Shown: piece after piece, positions 27,387 through 37,451 of the stretch
How positions within the stretch are numbered: position 1 is the stretch's first letter
Layout of the letters: every line of letters begins with the position of its first letter
DNA from: Tranzscheliella williamsii
Lineage: Eukaryota > Basidiomycota > Ustilaginomycetes > Ustilaginales > Ustilaginaceae
Direction of reading: 5' to 3'
Assembly: GCA_023212725.1 (NCBI GenBank)
Contig: JALBYF010000059.1
Location: 50,998-114,997 of the forward strand
Length of the DNA: 64,000 nt
The notes under the pieces: generated by a model
What the model saw: the letters and a program-made list of their open reading frames with translations, nothing else
What the model was told of the DNA's origin: nothing
Databases searched by the model: none
Made by a program: the position numbers and the translations under genes

Positions 27387-29900
27387 ATGTCGCCGGCCCG
27401 TGGTCCATCCGCCTCTCCGAGTCGAGGCGGACGGCTGGACCCTTGTCCTGAGGCGGCGCCACCGCCCGGTGCAAGCATGGCGTCGGCGACGGTGAGCGCC
27501 TCTCCGGACTCTTCGGGCGCTGTCCGGTCGCGCGCTCGTTCTGTGGTCCATGGCCTGAGCCCCACCAAGGCTGGCGAGCAAGACGTTGACATCGGCATGT
27601 ACACGCTCGGTGCGATCCACGAGCTCGGCTGCGACGCTGCGTGTTCTTCCTCTCCTTCTCGCGCGGCCGGCAACGAAGCGGATGCGGACGTGGACAGGGG
27701 CTGTGGGAAGCCGCCCTCGTTCGCCGAGTCGCAGTTCGCAACCATCATCCGCCGCCAACGAAAGCGTCGTATCGTCTCGACCAGCAGCAATCTGCAGGCG
27801 CTCGGTGTCTCCTCCGCTCTCGATCTCGAGTCCCATCGCCCCTTGTTGCCGTGTCCGAGCAACGTGTCGCAGCCAGTCGCTCCGAACCGCGAAGATCCCT
27901 TCTCTTCACAGTCAGCGTGGAATGACATCAACAACGGGCAGCTCAAGGTGACGGGCACCGCGCGCCCAACCAGTCTCGCGACTGGCCGCCAGAACCCGTT
28001 GATGGCCATCCATCGAGCCTGGGAGTTCGCAGGCTGGGGCTCCATCTCGCTGCTCGAGCTGCCGCCGCGGCCAGAGAGCGACGCGAACAGAGCCGCTGGC
28101 CCGACCCAGCGCTTGCAGCTGGGACAGTGGAGGGCTTCCGCGATAGCGGGCAATGCTGTCACGGGCTCCGTCTTCTACGCGCTGCCCGCCGTGGTGGCGG
28201 TGGCGTCGGTGCTGTCTCCGATCTCCATACTTATAGCATGTCTGCTGCTGTATCCCTTCTGCCCGATTCTTTGCGAGCTGGCATCGGCGCTTTCGGCTAG
28301 CAATGCCGGCAACTACTCGTACCTCTCCAACGTATCGGGCAAGACGGTGGCCGTGGGGGCCGCTGCCATTACGCTGCTCGATGCGGTTGCCACCGGCGCC
28401 GTCAGCGCCGGTACCGCCAGCGCCTACATTGCGGGCGAATTCGCGGGGTCCACTAGCATCCTCGACGTCCGCGCCATCTCGGTTCTTCTCCTGGTGGGGT
28501 TGGCGCTCTTCTGCCTCTCCGGCCTGCGCGATTCCAGCACCATGGCGCTCTGCATGTTTTCCCTGCATGTGGCGACGATGTTGGCGCTGATCTTGGCCGG
28601 CATTGTCGCTTGGGCACGCACGGGCAACCATCTGTTGGAGGAGAACTGGTCGCAGGCGATCGCGGCGCTCACCGCCCCCGGCTCCGGCAAGGGCATCGCG
28701 CGCGCCCTTTTCGACGGCGTTTGCGTCGCCTTTGTAGGACTGACCGGCGTCGAGTGCACGCCTTCCTACATCAACCAGGTCAAGCCAGGAGCATTTCCCA
28801 AGGCACTGCGCAATCTGCATCTGATCATTGTTCTGACCGAGGCACCGCTGATGCTGCTTTCCCTCGCCCTCTTACCGCTGGATCGCATTCTCAGCGGCGC
28901 CAACATCCTTGCGCTCCTCGGTGAGGTGGCCGGGCGCGGAAAGGGGCTCAAGATCTTTGTCGTTGTCGATGCCTGTCTGGTGCTGTGCGGCGGCATCATC
29001 ACGGGCGTCGTCGCATTCTGCGGGTTGGTCGATGCGCTGTGTGATGACCGGGTCGTGCCTCGGTTTCTGCAGCGTCCACTGGCCAGGACCGGCGCGACTT
29101 ATCCCTCCATCGCCCTCTTTCTGGTGCTGGCGCTGGTGATGAGTGCCACGTGCGGCTTCAGCCTGACGACGCTCTCCTCAGTCTTTAGCGTCTGTTTCCT
29201 GCTGGTCATGACGCTCTTTGGGATCTCGCTGGCGCTGCTCCAGTATAGCCGGCCGTCGCTGCCGCGCTCGCCGCGCGCCGGCTTGACCGTCGTGCTCGCC
29301 GGGATTACGGTCGGCATTGTCGCCATGGTGGGCAACTCGGCGCTGTCGCCAGTGATTATCGGCCAGACGCTGCTCTACCTGGCGGCCGTCGCTGGCTTGC
29401 TGCTCGTTCTCGCACGCAGGGTCGACCTGGCCAGGACGCTCGTCTGGCTCGCCGAACACCACCGCCATAATACCGGCGCGCGGTGGGCCACAGCATTGCA
29501 GCGGCGCCTCGTCCACTGGATCCGCAGAGAGCGCCGCTACCCGGTCATCTACTTTTGCAAGACCGACGACATCTCGCTCCTCGTCAACGCGCTCTACTAC
29601 ATTGCGCAGAACGAGCGCACCTCGAACTGCAAGCTGGTCCACTGCTACACGGCCATCGACGAAATCCCCGAGCAGCTCGACGAGACTTTCCAGCTGGTCG
29701 ACGAGATCTTCCCCACCATCACCGTCGATCTCGTCTTCGTCGAGGCCGCCTTTACCCCCGCCGTCGTCAACGACATCACCGCCAAGCTCGACATTCCAAA
29801 GTCGAGGGCATTCATCTCGTGTCCCAGCGGCCGCGGCCCCCGCATCGGCACCGTCCATCCGCTCGCCGAGTATGGCGGTGTACGCATCATCCTTCCCTGA
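27387..29900 (+). CDS. APC-superfamily amino-acid transporter with soluble C-terminal domain
   Basis: This 837-residue protein has a long hydrophilic N-terminus (about 240 residues, Ser/Arg-rich). About 12 membrane segments follow, from ASAIAGNAVTGSVFYALPAV onward, including GNYSYLSNVSGK and the mid-block GLTGVECTPSYINQVKPGAF, which recalls the APC amino-acid/polyamine family. After the last segment comes a soluble region of about 150 residues (YPVIYFCKTDDISLLVNALY ... CKLVHCYTAIDEIPEQ ... DLVFVEAAFTPAVV), alternating beta/alpha. This arrangement is seen in some large fungal APC proteins. The substrate is not predictable. The start at 27387 is chosen as the first ATG; 27480 is another option. 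Confidence 0.75.
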   Translation: MSPARGPSASPSRGGRLDPCPEAAPPPGASMASATVSASPDSSGAVRSRARSVVHGLSPTKAGEQDVDIGMYTLGAIHELGCDAACSSSPSRAAGNEADADVDRGCGKPPSFAESQFATIIRRQRKRRIVSTSSNLQALGVSSALDLESHRPLLPCPSNVSQPVAPNREDPFSSQSAWNDINNGQLKVTGTARPTSLATGRQNPLMAIHRAWEFAGWGSISLLELPPRPESDANRAAGPTQRLQLGQWRASAIAGNAVTGSVFYALPAVVAVASVLSPISILIACLLLYPFCPILCELASALSASNAGNYSYLSNVSGKTVAVGAAAITLLDAVATGAVSAGTASAYIAGEFAGSTSILDVRAISVLLLVGLALFCLSGLRDSSTMALCMFSLHVATMLALILAGIVAWARTGNHLLEENWSQAIAALTAPGSGKGIARALFDGVCVAFVGLTGVECTPSYINQVKPGAFPKALRNLHLIIVLTEAPLMLLSLALLPLDRILSGANILALLGEVAGRGKGLKIFVVVDACLVLCGGIITGVVAFCGLVDALCDDRVVPRFLQRPLARTGATYPSIALFLVLALVMSATCGFSLTTLSSVFSVCFLLVMTLFGISLALLQYSRPSLPRSPRAGLTVVLAGITVGIVAMVGNSALSPVIIGQTLLYLAAVAGLLLVLARRVDLARTLVWLAEHHRHNTGARWATALQRRLVHWIRRERRYPVIYFCKTDDISLLVNALYYIAQNERTSNCKLVHCYTAIDEIPEQLDETFQLVDEIFPTITVDLVFVEAAFTPAVVNDITAKLDIPKSRAFISCPSGRGPRIGTVHPLAEYGGVRIILP

Positions 29901-30810
29901 CCGCCCAACGCAAGCTTCGGGTCACCTGATCCATCGACCTCGCAAAGCGCCACCCCGCCGCTTCCAGCCAGCTGGACCATACACGCTCCGTCCAGCCTCC
30001 CGCCAAGCTCCCGCGCGCTGTAGAGACTCAAAACCGGCCACGGCATTATACCCGCAACACATTGCCTCTTACACCGACTGCTCTCAGTAATCTATTCGTG
30101 TCGTCATCGCTAGCATGTCCCTCTCCATTCCAGCATGGCCATCCAACCAGTCACAGTCAAGCAGCAGTCAGGAGCCAGGGTGGAGCGCCTGTGTTAGATC
30201 GTTAGAACCGTGATTCCTTTCGACTGTTACATCCGAAACGTTTGTACGGTCAAATGATGAAATATAAGCTCAAGCTTTACATGCCGAAGGAGCAAGCTGT
30301 AGACCGTATTATAAATGTGGAAATAGGCAGATAAGTTAGATACCAACGCAAGGGAACTGCGCTCAGCCGCATATTCGCTCACGCTGAAAAGGGCTTGGAA
30401 GCTGGCTTAGGCTGAGTGATCTGAGGGCTGCTTGTCTGTGGCTCTCCACGACCATCCCGTCCTCTATCTCGTTCCTGTCCCTCACCCTTCTTCAGCATCA
30501 GTCGCTGGACAGCCGCAGACCCTGCTGTCGATTCGGTCGCCAGCCAACATCTGCCGCTAGACAAGGCGTCGGCTTTCCATCTTCGGCTCGACATTGGTGT
30601 CGCACTACCGCCTTTACGTCTTTCGCACCGCATCTCGTTGGCATCCTGCATTGTTGGTTTGTGCATGCGCCGGTCTACGTAGCTGCTCACGGTACCGACG
30701 CTGTCTCGCTGCCCGTTTCGCAGCTGGCTGATTCGCGATCACTGGAACGCACGACCGTTTCCACCCAGCGCAAGGTGTTTTCGCCGCCGCAGCCAACTCA
30801 ACCCGCCAGC
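29901..30810. other. Intergenic region upstream of UBR1
   Basis: No gene is supported. The middle (30190-30350) is AT-rich compared with its surroundings. The UBR1 frame is open from a GTG at 30661, but the first ATG is at 30811. Confidence 0.4.
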
Positions 30811-33800
30811 ATGCGGCGCAGTCGCCGATCCAGCCCCGTTCATCCCGCCAAGCAGGGCGCCTGCGATCTGCTTTCCAGACTCGTACCGCTCCCTAGCAAT
30901 GACGACTCCTCCAGCTACCTGCTGACGGCCGCTACCAAAGCTCTCCTCCAGCGCAACCTCTATCGCCAGCTGCTAGAACAACTCCCCTCTCCCGCCAATG
31001 CCATTCCCGGGAACGCCAACAAGAGTGTCCAGGCTGCCGTAGACCTGATTGCGTCGCACGGCTGGAGCCTCTCCAAGACACAGATCGAGGAAACTCGGTC
31101 GATTGCCAATTCCAAAAAGAAGGGCAAGCAGGCCCAGCGTGCTTCCTCTCCTTGGTCAATCTCAGAACAGCACGAGCAGCTCGACGACCACGACTTTTTG
31201 GGCCCTGAGTATACCGACGAGCGAAAGGGCATGCCCTGCGGTCACCTTTTTGAGAAGGGCGAGGCCATTTATCGGTGCCGCGACTGCGGCCTCGATGATA
31301 CATGTGTCCAGTGTGCACCGTGCTTCCAAGCCTCGATACATGTCAAAGAGGGCCACGACATCGTCTTCTCCATCTCCGCCTCCAGTGGCGGTTGCTGCGA
31401 TTGCGGAGACTCAGAAGCCTGGAGACAGGATGTAGGTTGTCGCTACCATTCCGAGCTCACCGAGACCTCAACCGCGGCCGACATGGATCTCGAGGCCGAG
31501 GGCTCGGCTCATCATGGCTCTTTGGCCGACCATCCCGAGCCGTCGGCAGAACTCATCTCGGAAGAAGTGGAGGGGCTTACTCAGATCGACCAGGCAGTGT
31601 CGGCTATTCACGCTGGCGTTCGCGAGCCACTGCTCACTTACATCGCCGACCTCATCTTTCTCATGGTCACCGTCATGGATCACGCACCAGAGGAGATCTC
31701 CTTACCCGCAGTCCAGGACGCCTTGGAGACAATAGCTAGTCAGCCCAGTCTCGAAGAAGGCCGTTCCGTCTATAAGAAACAGAGTACACCCTCGAAGCGC
31801 AAAAGCGGCAGTGCTGATCCTTCGGACAGCGACGAAGAGATGAATGCTATCGAGGTGGAGGACCTTGTCGGCGATGATGACGATGGTGCCCTCGGCGACC
31901 GCGATTACATCTTTGGCGGGGACAAGGCCATCGGGAATGGGTCTGGATGGGCTACCACGCTACGACCTTCCCAACGAAACACCGCTCAGCCAGATCCCGA
32001 GTGGCGCAGGTCAAGCGTGTATGACGACATTGATGAGTTTTATGCGAACAAGCCGTCCTTTGACGATCGCCAATACGCCGTTCTGCTATGGAACGACGAA
32101 AAGCACAGTTTCAGTCAGGTGATTGACATTGTTACCGATGCCACAGGACGGTCGGAACACGATGCCAAGGGCGTCGCCGAACGCGTCGATAAGCACGGCA
32201 GGGACATCATAGAGGTTTCTTCCGATCTTCGCCGGCTGTACCAGATCGCACGCGTTCTCAGCTCCATCGACCTGGCTGTCACGCTACGTCCAGCGTTCGA
32301 CGTTTTCGCCGAAGAAGTGATCCAGGTTGTCCTTGAGTTTCTGATGGATCTATCAAACTGCAACCTCTATCTGCCCTCATCCGCTAGCTCTTCGCTACTG
32401 GGCCAGCCCCTGAAAGCAGATGCCGCTGCCCTGAAACATCTCATAGCAAAGAGCTTCTTCACCCCGTATCAGCCGCTCGAACCCGTGTCCGCCGGCTCCA
32501 TGAGCCCCGAGTACTTTGATCCCCAGCACCTGACCAACTACGAGGGATTGTTGCTTATGGACTACAAGTTCTGGAAATCGGCTCGCATCGAGATCAAGGC
32601 AATCTTTATGTCACTCATCGCTCATCGCGAGATCAAGAAGGAAATCGCTGTCCGCTTCGCTCAGGTTTATCCAAAACTGGTCGAGATGTTTTTACTGAAA
32701 GATCGCGAACAGGACTACTCGATCTGTTTCCTTACGGTTCAGCTTTTCAGTGTACCCTCGATTGCTACCCTGTTGGTAGAGAAGCTCCACTTCCTCGAGA
32801 AGCTGCTTCATTTGCTCCAGTCCGTTTTCACCGGTCAGATGACGGGCGAGAGGGAGAAGCAGAGCCTCATCCTACCTCCACCGGCTGCAGCGAGAGGACA
32901 GGCCAACGTCCATCTCATGTTCATACGACAGTCTCGCACCTATCACATCTTCTATGACATCCGCTATCTCCTCGCTACCCAGGGGGTCCAGAAGCTGATC
33001 GCCCGGAATCCCTTTCCGCACATCGCCTACTTTCTCCAGCTCCTGTCGCTCTTCCAGGCCATTAACGCTTCCAAGCGAGCTCTCTCGTCTCACGTCGAAT
33101 TCGAGAGTGAGATCTGGATTCCCGTCTTTCACATCAGTTCCCACCTCGGCAAGGCAGCTAAGATGTTTGGCGAGTCATTCGCATTTGCCAAGCCGGACGA
33201 TCTCGCCTTGGCACTTAGCCACACGCTTGCGACCATCCCGCGGAGCTATCACGAGCTTGCCATGGCGAACCACGAGTCGCACCATGCCGTGACGTTTCAC
33301 GACGTTGACCTTCGCCGAGGCAAAGGAAGCACAGTCAACACGCACACCATTGTCGATTTCGCTGTCGACTGCCAGCCTGTTAGCTTCCACCATCCGATGC
33401 ACTGGTTGCTGGCGGAACTCATCAAGCAGGTACCTGTCGTCGGTCACGTCGCTCTTCAAAGCTCTACCGCTTGCTCGCAGCTTCGCGACCTGGTCGCTAC
33501 TGTCGACGAAAAGGATCTCTTGACCGTATTCGATTTCCCACTGCGAGTCTGCGTCAAGCTGGCTCAGATCCGCTGCAACATGTGGGTGAGAAACGGCTTT
33601 GTTATTCGGTCCCAGGCGCATCACTATCGGGACAACTCGATGCGGGGCATCATGTACGACCAAGATCTCTTCCTTATCCAGGCCGCTTTCACGCTGATCG
33701 ACGCCGATCGCTTCCTGCTCACGATGCTGGATCGCTTCATCCTCATCGACTGGTTCAGGTGCAAGGGCGACCCGGGACACTCGCTCTTCGATGCAGGTCA

Positions 33801-36800
33801 AGGCGTTTATCTCGCCGAGGAGTTTCTGTTTCTGTTGGTCACCTGTCTATCCGAAATGTCGTCGCTCTGCGCCTGGCCGATCGAGAAGCAGATTCGGCGT
33901 GAGATCGTCCACTTTTTGGCGCTCGGCCAAGGAACGTTCACAGATGTCACCAAGCATATTCCGGACAAGTTCACCGACCATGCTGCGTTCGAGCGGATTC
34001 TGGGCCAGGTCTGCAATTTCCGTGCTCCTGATGGTACCCACGACTTTGGTATCTTTGAACTCAAAGACGAGTGCTATGATGAAATCCAGCCCTTTTTCTT
34101 TCACTTTACCCGCAACCAACGCGAAAAGGTCGAGGAGATTCTGCGCAACCGTCAGAAGAAGAAACTCGCTCAGAAAACGGGTAGAGCGGCTGCCAGCATC
34201 AAGGATGAGGAGCTGGAGCCTATCGCCCCTGAGCCCCAGCTGCAGCTTCTTAAGGGTACGCTCTTCGCCAAGATCTTTGAGCTCCTTCAAAACGAGACCC
34301 TCGTCTCGGTCCTCTTCTGGGCGCTTGACACCACACGCATCCTCTTCTCGTACGCCCCCGACATGCTCGTGGACGCTGTTTTGCAGATCATTATGATCGG
34401 TCTCGTCGAAGCGCCAGAGGAGTTTGCTTCAAAGGCGGTGCTGCTCACGGTGGATACCCTTGCCGTCGGTACCGAGGATGACGATCAGCAACCGCAGATA
34501 CAGAACGCTACGCTGGTACAACTGCTCTGCCGCATCGAGCTGCTCGACAAGTTCAAACCCTTCCGACCAAAGATCACCTGGTGTCTGAAACAGCTTGCCC
34601 GCGCCTCGTCCGACGCACAGCGCGAGATTCAGGCGCACTTTGTCGCTACAGGGAGAGATGGACTTGCCGCTGGAGGCGCCTCTGGCGGAGCCAAGTCGAA
34701 ACAGCAAACAGCGGAAGAAGCACGACGGGCCGCTGCCAAAGCACGTCAGGCGGCGATCATGCAAAAGTTCTCGGCCCAGCAGAAGAGCCTTCTGGACCAA
34801 TTCGAAGCAGAGGAGGACGACGATGACGATGAGGATGAAGTTGACGCGGCTACATCGACCATGAACCAAGCCAAGGCGCAAGAGAAGGTGTGGGGCAGCT
34901 GTATTCTCTGTCAAGAGAATCTGGGCTCAGATAAAGCGTTTGGCAGCCTGGCACACATTCAGCCCAGTCGCATGATGCGCATGACGCCAAAGCAAGATGC
35001 CGCTAGCCTTCAGCAGTCTCTGGAAACGCCGTTGACGTTAGACCGGAACGACGGCGATGGCAAGAGAGTCATGGGCGCTCCGCCGAGTGGGCGCTCAGGT
35101 GTGACAAGCCCCAACGGGAAAGCAAAGGCAGGTGCCGCCTATGGGAGCTTCCCGCAGGAAGATCACCGCTTTGGCTTCCACGCTTCTGCCTGTGGCCATC
35201 TGATGCATCTGCAATGCTTCGAGACCTACTGTCGAAGCGTCGAACAGCGACACACGCAGCAAATTGCCAGGAACCATCCCGAAGATCTGCATCGCTCTGA
35301 ATTCATCTGCCCTCTGTGCAAAAGTCTAGGCAATGTCATTTTGCCGGTCGCTGGCGCCTTGGATGCCGGCACCGAGCCGCAGGATCCCATCTTTGCCACT
35401 CCGCAGACGATCGTCCCCGACGAGATCCCGCTGCAGGACTGGATCCGAAAGATCAATATCGACATTCTGAAACACTCTTCAAAGACCGATATGGCCGATT
35501 ACCAAGAAGCGGACCATGGCAGTGGTGCCTTCTTGCCCTTTTTCGTGGAACACTCGCAGAGCTCTTTGCAGATGAGGCTCGAGGTGGCCAGTATCGATCG
35601 CTCTATTGCCCTCATGATTGACCGGCTCATCAATGTGCTCAAGCCCATGTCGCACGCGACCAAGGCGGCCCGGGAGCGATACCAGCAGCAGACCATCTTG
35701 GCACCTCCGGGCAGGAAGATGTACATCCCGGAAGAACTCGTTGCCTACACCATCGCCATGTTGGAGGTGGCGCAGAGGGGTATGACGCCGTCGCCGTCGA
35801 CCGACTGCGACGTAGCGGTTACACAGCGATCCGTAGCCGACGCTCTGAACGACTCGACGGTGGAGCTGCTGCGTTCACTGCTCCACTGTCTGCGCACGTT
35901 GACGTTAACCTACCATGAAGGCTCAAAGGGTCCCAGCATCATCCGACGCGGCTTGCTCAAGCGCCTCCTCCCGCACTGGGGAGGAGACGGTGCCGTGCGG
36001 TCGCCGTTGCTGCTGCGAGATCCGATGACCGTCCTGATCGAAGCGGCCGTCGTCGCCCCGGAATCGCTGGCGCAGTGCACAGCTTTGATGTACTACGTCT
36101 GTCTTGTCCAGACCGTCTTTGGACTGGCACAGCCGTCGATCTGGCCGCAGGTCTACGGCCACACCGGAACGCCGTTCGGCTCTACCGCGACCGGCAGGAC
36201 AGGCGTGGGGCTCAAGGTGGAGCAGGTCAGCAAAGATGATCTGGCGGAAGCACGAAAGGTCTTTCCGGACGTCCGCTGGACAGTAGCTAACGTCATCGGT
36301 TTCGTCGGCTATGCCCGCGGCAACATCACCCTCGGCTTTGACAATCTCGACGACGACACACTGGCCAAGATGATCTGCAGCTATACACTGCCATTCCTTC
36401 GGCGCGCTGCCATCCTGCGACGCGCCGTGGGAATACCATTCAAGGCTACTTCTGAGCTCGGTGTCTCGATGAACGAGGATGGTCAGGATGCGCCGCCAGT
36501 GGGAGAGTACCGACGCTTGCTGTCACAGCTGGACATTCCGGTGCCCTCGGTCGCTCTGCCGGTTCGGGCGGAGAAACAGACGCCGATCGCCAGTCTGGTG
36601 GAAGGGTGGATCAAGCATGCCTACGTGCCGCTGGCGTCGTTGTTCCGCCCGCTGCCAATACAGCATGCGCCCCTCGGCACGTTGCTGTTCAATGGTCAGA
36701 CACAGGCGACAGGCTCGACCGGCGAGCGACCTACTTCGGCAGCAGCCGGCAGCGGGTCCGGCAGCGCATCGCTTGCCAGTGGCACGCTCGGGCGGTCGTC

Positions 36801-37347
36801 TGCCGGACTGCAATCCTTCTCCTCGTCGTATCTGCAAGCGGCCGAGACGCACCCGACGCTGCTGCTGGAACATCCGCACATCTACGAGCTGTCGCGACTG
36901 CCGACCGATCTCGCCATGCTGCTGCAGGACACGCGGAAGAGGGTGTGCAAAAAGTGCCTGAACGTGCCGCCGGAGCCGGCGCTGTGTTTGCTCTGCGGGG
37001 AGATGGTCTGCTTCCAGTCGTTCTGCTGTCAGAGCGAGGAAGATGGCGAGCGGGGCGAGTGCAACCAGCACACGGATACGTGCGGCGGGGCGACGGGCGT
37101 GTTTTTCAAGATCAAGAGCAACGTGGTGATGCTGCTCTACCAGGGCAAGGGCACCTTCCACTTTCTCTCGCCCTACCTCGACAGCCACGGCGAGATCGAC
37201 GTCGGCCTGCGCAAGGGCCGCCCGCAGAAGATCCACCAGCAGCGCTACGACGAGCTGCGCAAGCAGATCTGGTCGCACGGCATCGCCAACATTGTCGCGC
37301 GCAAGACCGACGCCGCCATGGACCAAGGCGGCTGGCAGACCTTCTAG
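30811..37347 (+). CDS. UBR1: N-end rule E3 ubiquitin ligase UBR1
   Basis: This intronless 2,178-residue protein recognises N-degrons and ubiquitinates them with a Rad6-type E2. The UBR-box zinc finger lies at about 140-215 (MPCGHLFEKGEAIYRCRDCG ... CVQCAPCF ... GGCCDCGDSEAW), binding basic N-termini. A ClpS-like N-domain for bulky N-termini is at about 418-500 (YAVLLWNDEKHSFSQVIDIV). The RING-H2 finger is split: CILCQENL near 1363, then CGHLMHLQCFETYC and CPLC near 1460-1510, with a linker of about 90 residues between. The C-terminal UBR-C cap is visible (CKKCLNVPPEPALCLLCGEM, QKIHQQRYDELRKQIW). Length is close to other fungal UBR1 proteins (about 1,950-2,200). Confidence 0.96.
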   Translation: MRRSRRSSPVHPAKQGACDLLSRLVPLPSNDDSSSYLLTAATKALLQRNLYRQLLEQLPSPANAIPGNANKSVQAAVDLIASHGWSLSKTQIEETRSIANSKKKGKQAQRASSPWSISEQHEQLDDHDFLGPEYTDERKGMPCGHLFEKGEAIYRCRDCGLDDTCVQCAPCFQASIHVKEGHDIVFSISASSGGCCDCGDSEAWRQDVGCRYHSELTETSTAADMDLEAEGSAHHGSLADHPEPSAELISEEVEGLTQIDQAVSAIHAGVREPLLTYIADLIFLMVTVMDHAPEEISLPAVQDALETIASQPSLEEGRSVYKKQSTPSKRKSGSADPSDSDEEMNAIEVEDLVGDDDDGALGDRDYIFGGDKAIGNGSGWATTLRPSQRNTAQPDPEWRRSSVYDDIDEFYANKPSFDDRQYAVLLWNDEKHSFSQVIDIVTDATGRSEHDAKGVAERVDKHGRDIIEVSSDLRRLYQIARVLSSIDLAVTLRPAFDVFAEEVIQVVLEFLMDLSNCNLYLPSSASSSLLGQPLKADAAALKHLIAKSFFTPYQPLEPVSAGSMSPEYFDPQHLTNYEGLLLMDYKFWKSARIEIKAIFMSLIAHREIKKEIAVRFAQVYPKLVEMFLLKDREQDYSICFLTVQLFSVPSIATLLVEKLHFLEKLLHLLQSVFTGQMTGEREKQSLILPPPAAARGQANVHLMFIRQSRTYHIFYDIRYLLATQGVQKLIARNPFPHIAYFLQLLSLFQAINASKRALSSHVEFESEIWIPVFHISSHLGKAAKMFGESFAFAKPDDLALALSHTLATIPRSYHELAMANHESHHAVTFHDVDLRRGKGSTVNTHTIVDFAVDCQPVSFHHPMHWLLAELIKQVPVVGHVALQSSTACSQLRDLVATVDEKDLLTVFDFPLRVCVKLAQIRCNMWVRNGFVIRSQAHHYRDNSMRGIMYDQDLFLIQAAFTLIDADRFLLTMLDRFILIDWFRCKGDPGHSLFDAGQGVYLAEEFLFLLVTCLSEMSSLCAWPIEKQIRREIVHFLALGQGTFTDVTKHIPDKFTDHAAFERILGQVCNFRAPDGTHDFGIFELKDECYDEIQPFFFHFTRNQREKVEEILRNRQKKKLAQKTGRAAASIKDEELEPIAPEPQLQLLKGTLFAKIFELLQNETLVSVLFWALDTTRILFSYAPDMLVDAVLQIIMIGLVEAPEEFASKAVLLTVDTLAVGTEDDDQQPQIQNATLVQLLCRIELLDKFKPFRPKITWCLKQLARASSDAQREIQAHFVATGRDGLAAGGASGGAKSKQQTAEEARRAAAKARQAAIMQKFSAQQKSLLDQFEAEEDDDDDEDEVDAATSTMNQAKAQEKVWGSCILCQENLGSDKAFGSLAHIQPSRMMRMTPKQDAASLQQSLETPLTLDRNDGDGKRVMGAPPSGRSGVTSPNGKAKAGAAYGSFPQEDHRFGFHASACGHLMHLQCFETYCRSVEQRHTQQIARNHPEDLHRSEFICPLCKSLGNVILPVAGALDAGTEPQDPIFATPQTIVPDEIPLQDWIRKINIDILKHSSKTDMADYQEADHGSGAFLPFFVEHSQSSLQMRLEVASIDRSIALMIDRLINVLKPMSHATKAARERYQQQTILAPPGRKMYIPEELVAYTIAMLEVAQRGMTPSPSTDCDVAVTQRSVADALNDSTVELLRSLLHCLRTLTLTYHEGSKGPSIIRRGLLKRLLPHWGGDGAVRSPLLLRDPMTVLIEAAVVAPESLAQCTALMYYVCLVQTVFGLAQPSIWPQVYGHTGTPFGSTATGRTGVGLKVEQVSKDDLAEARKVFPDVRWTVANVIGFVGYARGNITLGFDNLDDDTLAKMICSYTLPFLRRAAILRRAVGIPFKATSELGVSMNEDGQDAPPVGEYRRLLSQLDIPVPSVALPVRAEKQTPIASLVEGWIKHAYVPLASLFRPLPIQHAPLGTLLFNGQTQATGSTGERPTSAAAGSGSGSASLASGTLGRSSAGLQSFSSSYLQAAETHPTLLLEHPHIYELSRLPTDLAMLLQDTRKRVCKKCLNVPPEPALCLLCGEMVCFQSFCCQSEEDGERGECNQHTDTCGGATGVFFKIKSNVVMLLYQGKGTFHFLSPYLDSHGEIDVGLRKGRPQKIHQQRYDELRKQIWSHGIANIVARKTDAAMDQGGWQTF

Positions 37348-37451
37348 CCGCATCACTCCTCCCGGCTTGCCCCTTTTTCCCCGATTCTGCCTGCATTTGC
37401 GTCTTGCTGTCTTTGGGCATGCTGAATTGTACGCGATTTGTATGCTACATG

